A DNA stretch of 6,586 bases, taken from assembly GCA_016234025.1 (NCBI GenBank), contig JACQLL010000079.1, positions 1 through 6,586 on the forward strand. Reading direction: 5' to 3'. This document shows, piece by piece, positions 3,699 to 6,586 of the stretch. The stretch is from Candidatus Pacearchaeota archaeon. Lineage in GTDB: Archaea > Nanobdellota > Nanobdellia > Pacearchaeales > GW2011-AR1. The notes under the pieces are model-generated. The model saw nothing but the letters and a program-made list of their open reading frames with translations. It did not search any database and had not been told where the DNA came from. A program made the translations under genes and the position numbers. Each line of letters starts with the position of its first letter. Within the stretch, counting starts at the first letter, position 1.

Positions 3699-6428
3699 TT
3701 ATTTAGCCCTCTTCATCCCCAATCTTCTTAAGAATTTGTATCCCTCGCCGGACCAGAGAACTATCGACGACAAAGCAAAGAAATAGAAAAGCTCTGCGAG
3801 TGAGACACCGACAAATCCGAATAGTACCTTCAAGTACGGAATGTAGAGCAAAGAGATGAGTATTGCAAGAGAAAGGGCAAATGCTCCGATTACAAATCTA
3901 TTCTTGAAGAAACCTATCTTGAAAACAGAGTTTTTCAAAGAGCGCATGTTGAACATATTGAAGACCTGCGTCAAAGAAAGGATTATGAATGCGGCGGTTC
4001 TGGCTTTTTCCTCGCCGTAAGGAAGGTACGTCCTGAAAACCAAAATTGTCATCACAAGCATTATCGCAGTCATTAAAATAAGAAAAGGTGTTATCTCTTT
4101 TGTTAGAATGTTTTCTTTTTTATCGCGGGGTTTTTCTTTAAGGACTTCGTGGTGAACCTGTTCCGTCGAGACCGCAACATCAGTAACTCCTCCGGTTATA
4201 ATATTAAGCCAGAGAATTTGTGTTGGAAGAAGTGGGAGGGGCATACCGAGAAAAATAGTGGAGACGATAGTTATATGTTCGGCGAGTCCAGTCGTTACGA
4301 GAAAGAAAGAAGTTTGCCGCGTGTTTATGAAAACAGTTCTCCCTTCTTCTATTGCGTTTACGATTGAAGCGAAATTGTCGTCTGCAAGAATAACTTCGCT
4401 CGATTCTCTCGCTACGTCGGTTCCAATTAGCCCCATCGAAATTCCTATGTCTGCCTGTTTCAATGCAGGAGCATCATTAACTCCGTCGCCGGTTACTGCT
4501 ACAACCTTCCCTTTTTTCTGCAGCGTCTTCACGATTTTTAATTTCATTTCCGGTGTTAGCCTTGCAAAAACCGAAACATTTTTTATGGCCCTCTCGAATT
4601 CCGAATCAGACATTGCTGAAAGCTCGGCTCCTGTCAAGACGGCGTTGTCGTTTGAAGACACGAGTCCTATCTCTTTTGCGATTGAGATTGCGGTGTTTTT
4701 GTGGTCGCCCGTCGCCATTAGCACTCTTATTCCCGCGGTTTTTGCCTTAGATATAGCTTCTTTAACTCCTTCTCTTGGAGGGTCGCTCATCCCGACTATA
4801 CCGACGAATATCAAGCCCTCTGTTTCTTTCTCTGAAATCTCTCTGGCATCTGTCTTGATTTCTTTGTAAGCCATTGCCAACGTGCGCATCGCTTTGCTTG
4901 TCATGGAGTCGGTTTGTTCTGCTAATTTTTTTGCGTCGTCTTCTGTGAGTTTTGCTTTCCTTCCGTTTTTTAAAACGTATGTCGAATTTTTGAGAACTGC
5001 CTCAGGAGCGCCGACGACATAAATCTGCTTTACTCCGTTTTGTTCTGACATAATAGACAAAGATGCGCGATATTTTAGTGAAGGATTGAAAGGAAGCTCG
5101 TCCAATTTTTTTTCCTTGCCGTAAAGAACTCGTTTTTTTACTCCTGCTTTTTCTGCGAGAACGACGAGAGCGGCTTCTGTCGGGTCTCCGATAATCTCGT
5201 ATCTCGTCTCTTTACCTTCCTTATCCTTTAATTCTGTTTCTTTAATTTGAGCATTGTTGCAGTAAGCAGCGATATGAATTAATTTCTCAAGATGTTCATT
5301 TTCCAAAGGTATGATTTGCTTTCCTGATTGGTAAAAATTTCCTTTTGGCACCCAGCCGTTTCCGTCGACTGAAATTGTTTTTTGCCCCGCGAGGATTATC
5401 TCCTTTATTGTCATTGTGTTTTGTGTCAGCGTGCCTGTCTTGTCTGTGATTATCGTGTCGACAACACTTAGTGTTTCTGTTGCGTATCTATTTCTTATTA
5501 TCGCATTTTTCTTTGCCATACGATAAGCTCCGATTGCCAGAACAGTCGCCAAGATCGCAGGAAGACCTTCGGGTATTCCGGAGACCAGCGAGGCAAGCGT
5601 GAAGATTAAGATTTCAGAAACTGGAAGTTTTTGGATGAAGAAACCACCGACGAAAATTGCGAAGGCGCCTACTACTGCTATAATTGCCATGTACTTTGCA
5701 AGAATGTCGCTCTTCTCCTGGAAATGACTCCTTCTGTGTTCTATCGATTTTATTGTTTGGGCGAGCTTGCCGATTGTGGTGCCTGAACCAGTTGCAACGA
5801 CGATTGCTTTCGCCTGTCCCGATGCGACAAACGTTCCCAACCAAACCATGTTCCTTCTGTCGGCAATAGAAGTTTTTTCCGGAAACTGCTTCAGATATTT
5901 GTCTATCGGAAGCGATTCGCCTGTTAAAGAAGACTCTACTGTTCTGAAGTTTTTTATCTCGATAAGACGCGCATCCGCAGGAATTTTGTCTCCTTCTTCG
6001 AGAAAGATAACATCTCCAGGGACTAAATATTTTGCAGGAATTTGAATCAGCTCGCCTGAACGGTAGACCTTTGTTTTCAGAACGACCATTTTTTTCAAAG
6101 CCTTAATCGCTTTTTCCGCTTTCGCTTCCTGTAAGTAGCCAATTACGACGTTAGAAAAAATTATCCCGATTATAACATAAGCGTCAATTTTTCTTTCCAG
6201 AAAAAAAGAGATTACTGCTGCGGCAATAAGAATGTAAACCATCAAGCTTTTGAACTGGCGCAAAATGACTAAGGGAATGGAGAAAGAGTCCTTTTCTTTT
6301 ATTTCATTTAGTCCATGCTTTAATCTTCTTTGTTTTGTTTCTTTTTCCGTCAGACCATTAGCCGAACTTGATAATTTTTTCAAAACAGCTTCGACAGATT
6401 GTTCGTGAAAGCTTTCCTCTTTTTTCAT
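3699..6428 (-). CDS. P2-type cation-transporting P-type ATPase
   Basis: A membrane pump that uses an aspartyl-phosphate cycle to move cations. Its 909 residues are full length for the Ca2+-ATPase-like P2 group. In order: an N-terminal cation-ATPase domain (about 5-70), TM1-2 (57-100), the actuator domain with TGES (169-172), TM3-4 with PEGLP (286-290), the phosphorylation site DKTGT (Asp329), the nucleotide domain (about 340-560), MATGD (571-575), TGDGVND (646-652) and TM5-10 (about 705-893). TM4 has PEGLP and not CPC, so it is not a heavy-metal P1B pump. Ion-site residues depart from SERCA: TM5 has Gly714 and Glu717 where SERCA has Asn768 and Glu771; TM6 has Asn742, Thr745 and Gly746 where SERCA has Asn796, Thr799 and Asp800. 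An Asp lies four residues later (Asp750). The usual KGAPE is VGAPE (Val472). Ion specificity is therefore uncertain. The gene converges on msrB-HEPN-MNT. Confidence 0.95.
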   Translation of the reverse strand: MKKEESFHEQSVEAVLKKLSSSANGLTEKETKQRRLKHGLNEIKEKDSFSIPLVILRQFKSLMVYILIAAAVISFFLERKIDAYVIIGIIFSNVVIGYLQEAKAEKAIKALKKMVVLKTKVYRSGELIQIPAKYLVPGDVIFLEEGDKIPADARLIEIKNFRTVESSLTGESLPIDKYLKQFPEKTSIADRRNMVWLGTFVASGQAKAIVVATGSGTTIGKLAQTIKSIEHRRSHFQEKSDILAKYMAIIAVVGAFAIFVGGFFIQKLPVSEILIFTLASLVSGIPEGLPAILATVLAIGAYRMAKKNAIIRNRYATETLSVVDTIITDKTGTLTQNTMTIKEIILAGQKTISVDGNGWVPKGNFYQSGKQIIPLENEHLEKLIHIAAYCNNAQIKETELKDKEGKETRYEIIGDPTEAALVVLAEKAGVKKRVLYGKEKKLDELPFNPSLKYRASLSIMSEQNGVKQIYVVGAPEAVLKNSTYVLKNGRKAKLTEDDAKKLAEQTDSMTSKAMRTLAMAYKEIKTDAREISEKETEGLIFVGIVGMSDPPREGVKEAISKAKTAGIRVLMATGDHKNTAISIAKEIGLVSSNDNAVLTGAELSAMSDSEFERAIKNVSVFARLTPEMKLKIVKTLQKKGKVVAVTGDGVNDAPALKQADIGISMGLIGTDVARESSEVILADDNFASIVNAIEEGRTVFINTRQTSFFLVTTGLAEHITIVSTIFLGMPLPLLPTQILWLNIITGGVTDVAVSTEQVHHEVLKEKPRDKKENILTKEITPFLILMTAIMLVMTILVFRTYLPYGEEKARTAAFIILSLTQVFNMFNMRSLKNSVFKIGFFKNRFVIGAFALSLAILISLLYIPYLKVLFGFVGVSLAELFYFFALSSIVLWSGEGYKFLRRLGMKRAK

Positions 6429-6443
6429 TCATTAAAGTGAAAT

Positions 6444-6456
6444 CTTTTATTATTAA
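6444..6456 (-). promoter_or_regulatory. Probable TATA region of the ATPase gene
   Basis: On the minus strand TTAATAATAAAAG lies roughly 17-28 bases before the ATPase ATG, with no purine-rich ribosome-binding site between. This agrees with a leaderless start, but the box is less crisp than those at 516, 2393 and 2953. Confidence 0.4.
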
Positions 6457-6584
6457 GGGTTTTGTTTCATGCCGCTCTGTTGAAAAATCAAAACAGAGGA
6501 TTCATTCTGTTCATATTTACCAAATCTCCGTCGAGAAGTTATAAGACTCTCCTTCTCAAAGTGTCGCGAGGAGAAGTTCCTCCA
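6453..6584 (-). other. Open frame entering from the right edge; doubtful gene 3' end
   Basis: A minus-strand frame is open from the window edge for 43 codons and ends at TAA (6453-6455), 24 bases before the ATPase start. The predicted tail is Arg- and Ser-rich (SRHFEKESLITSRRRFGK and onward) and unlike the Lys/Glu/Ile-rich proteins of the window. I recognise no family. It could be the end of an upstream gene or chance. It overlaps the hairpin at 6475-6498 and the ATPase promoter region. Confidence 0.2.
6475..6498. other. Perfect 7-bp hairpin upstream of the ATPase
   Basis: CTCTGTT (6475-6481) pairs with AACAGAG (6492-6498) around a 10-base A-rich loop. It lies about 47-70 bases before the ATPase ATG on the minus strand, beyond the likely TATA region. 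It might be an operator or part of a terminator for an upstream gene. Its role is unknown. Confidence 0.4.
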
Positions 6585-6586
6585 AA

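Noticed and set aside
4258..4869. 203-codon plus-strand frame inside the ATPase gene
   Set aside because: It lies wholly opposite the well-conserved ATPase phosphorylation and hinge regions. Its Ser/Ile/Phe-rich composition is what the reverse of such a gene gives, and there is no family signature.
153..6428. Copper-handling link between the cupredoxin and the P-type ATPase
   Set aside because: The ATPase has PEGLP in TM4, lacks CPC and N-terminal metal-binding CxxC motifs, and is a P2-type pump. The genes are also far apart and on opposite strands.

Overview
The window looks like a compact, AT-rich archaeal chromosome segment, possibly from a small-genome (DPANN-like) lineage. That placement is inference. 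The main support is promoter layout: the first genes of the transcription units at 546, 2422 and 2982 each have a TATA-like box centred about 25 bases before the ATG and no Shine-Dalgarno sequence, which is the leaderless layout common in archaea. The gene at 6428 (minus) is similar but less clear. Inside units, genes overlap by 4 bases or use a clear GGAGGT. No RNA gene, CRISPR array or transposase gene was seen.

Layout. Positions 1-152 hold no gene but are rich in nested inverted repeats, and 71-120 is about 60% GC. Positions 153-513 carry a broken cupredoxin (type-1 copper protein) gene. It lacks its N-terminus and is interrupted at 267-351 by an 85-base insert that folds almost entirely into two adjacent hairpins. 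Removing the insert restores the frame, and all four expected copper-ligand codons are still there. Positions 546-2393 are a four-gene unit joined by three 4-base stop/start overlaps: inositol-monophosphatase family phosphatase, YjbQ/UPF0047 protein, a 64-residue membrane protein and a Nudix hydrolase. A new unit begins at 2422 with a 42-residue unknown protein followed one base later by msrB. A HEPN-MNT pair (2982-3649) comes next. A second copy of the last eight msrB codons plus stop lies at 3671-3697, so the HEPN-MNT pair sits between direct repeats of the msrB 3' end. A 909-residue P2-type cation ATPase runs convergently (6428-3699), its stop one base from the repeated msrB stop. Positions 6429-6586 hold its promoter, a small hairpin and an open minus-strand frame of doubtful reality.

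Functionally the window mixes housekeeping enzymes (phosphatase, YjbQ, Nudix, methionine sulfoxide repair, ion transport) with two signs of genome plasticity: the HEPN-MNT cassette bounded by msrB-tail repeats and the two-hairpin insert in the cupredoxin gene. These two are the most worthwhile leads. No shared pathway between the units can be shown from sequence alone.
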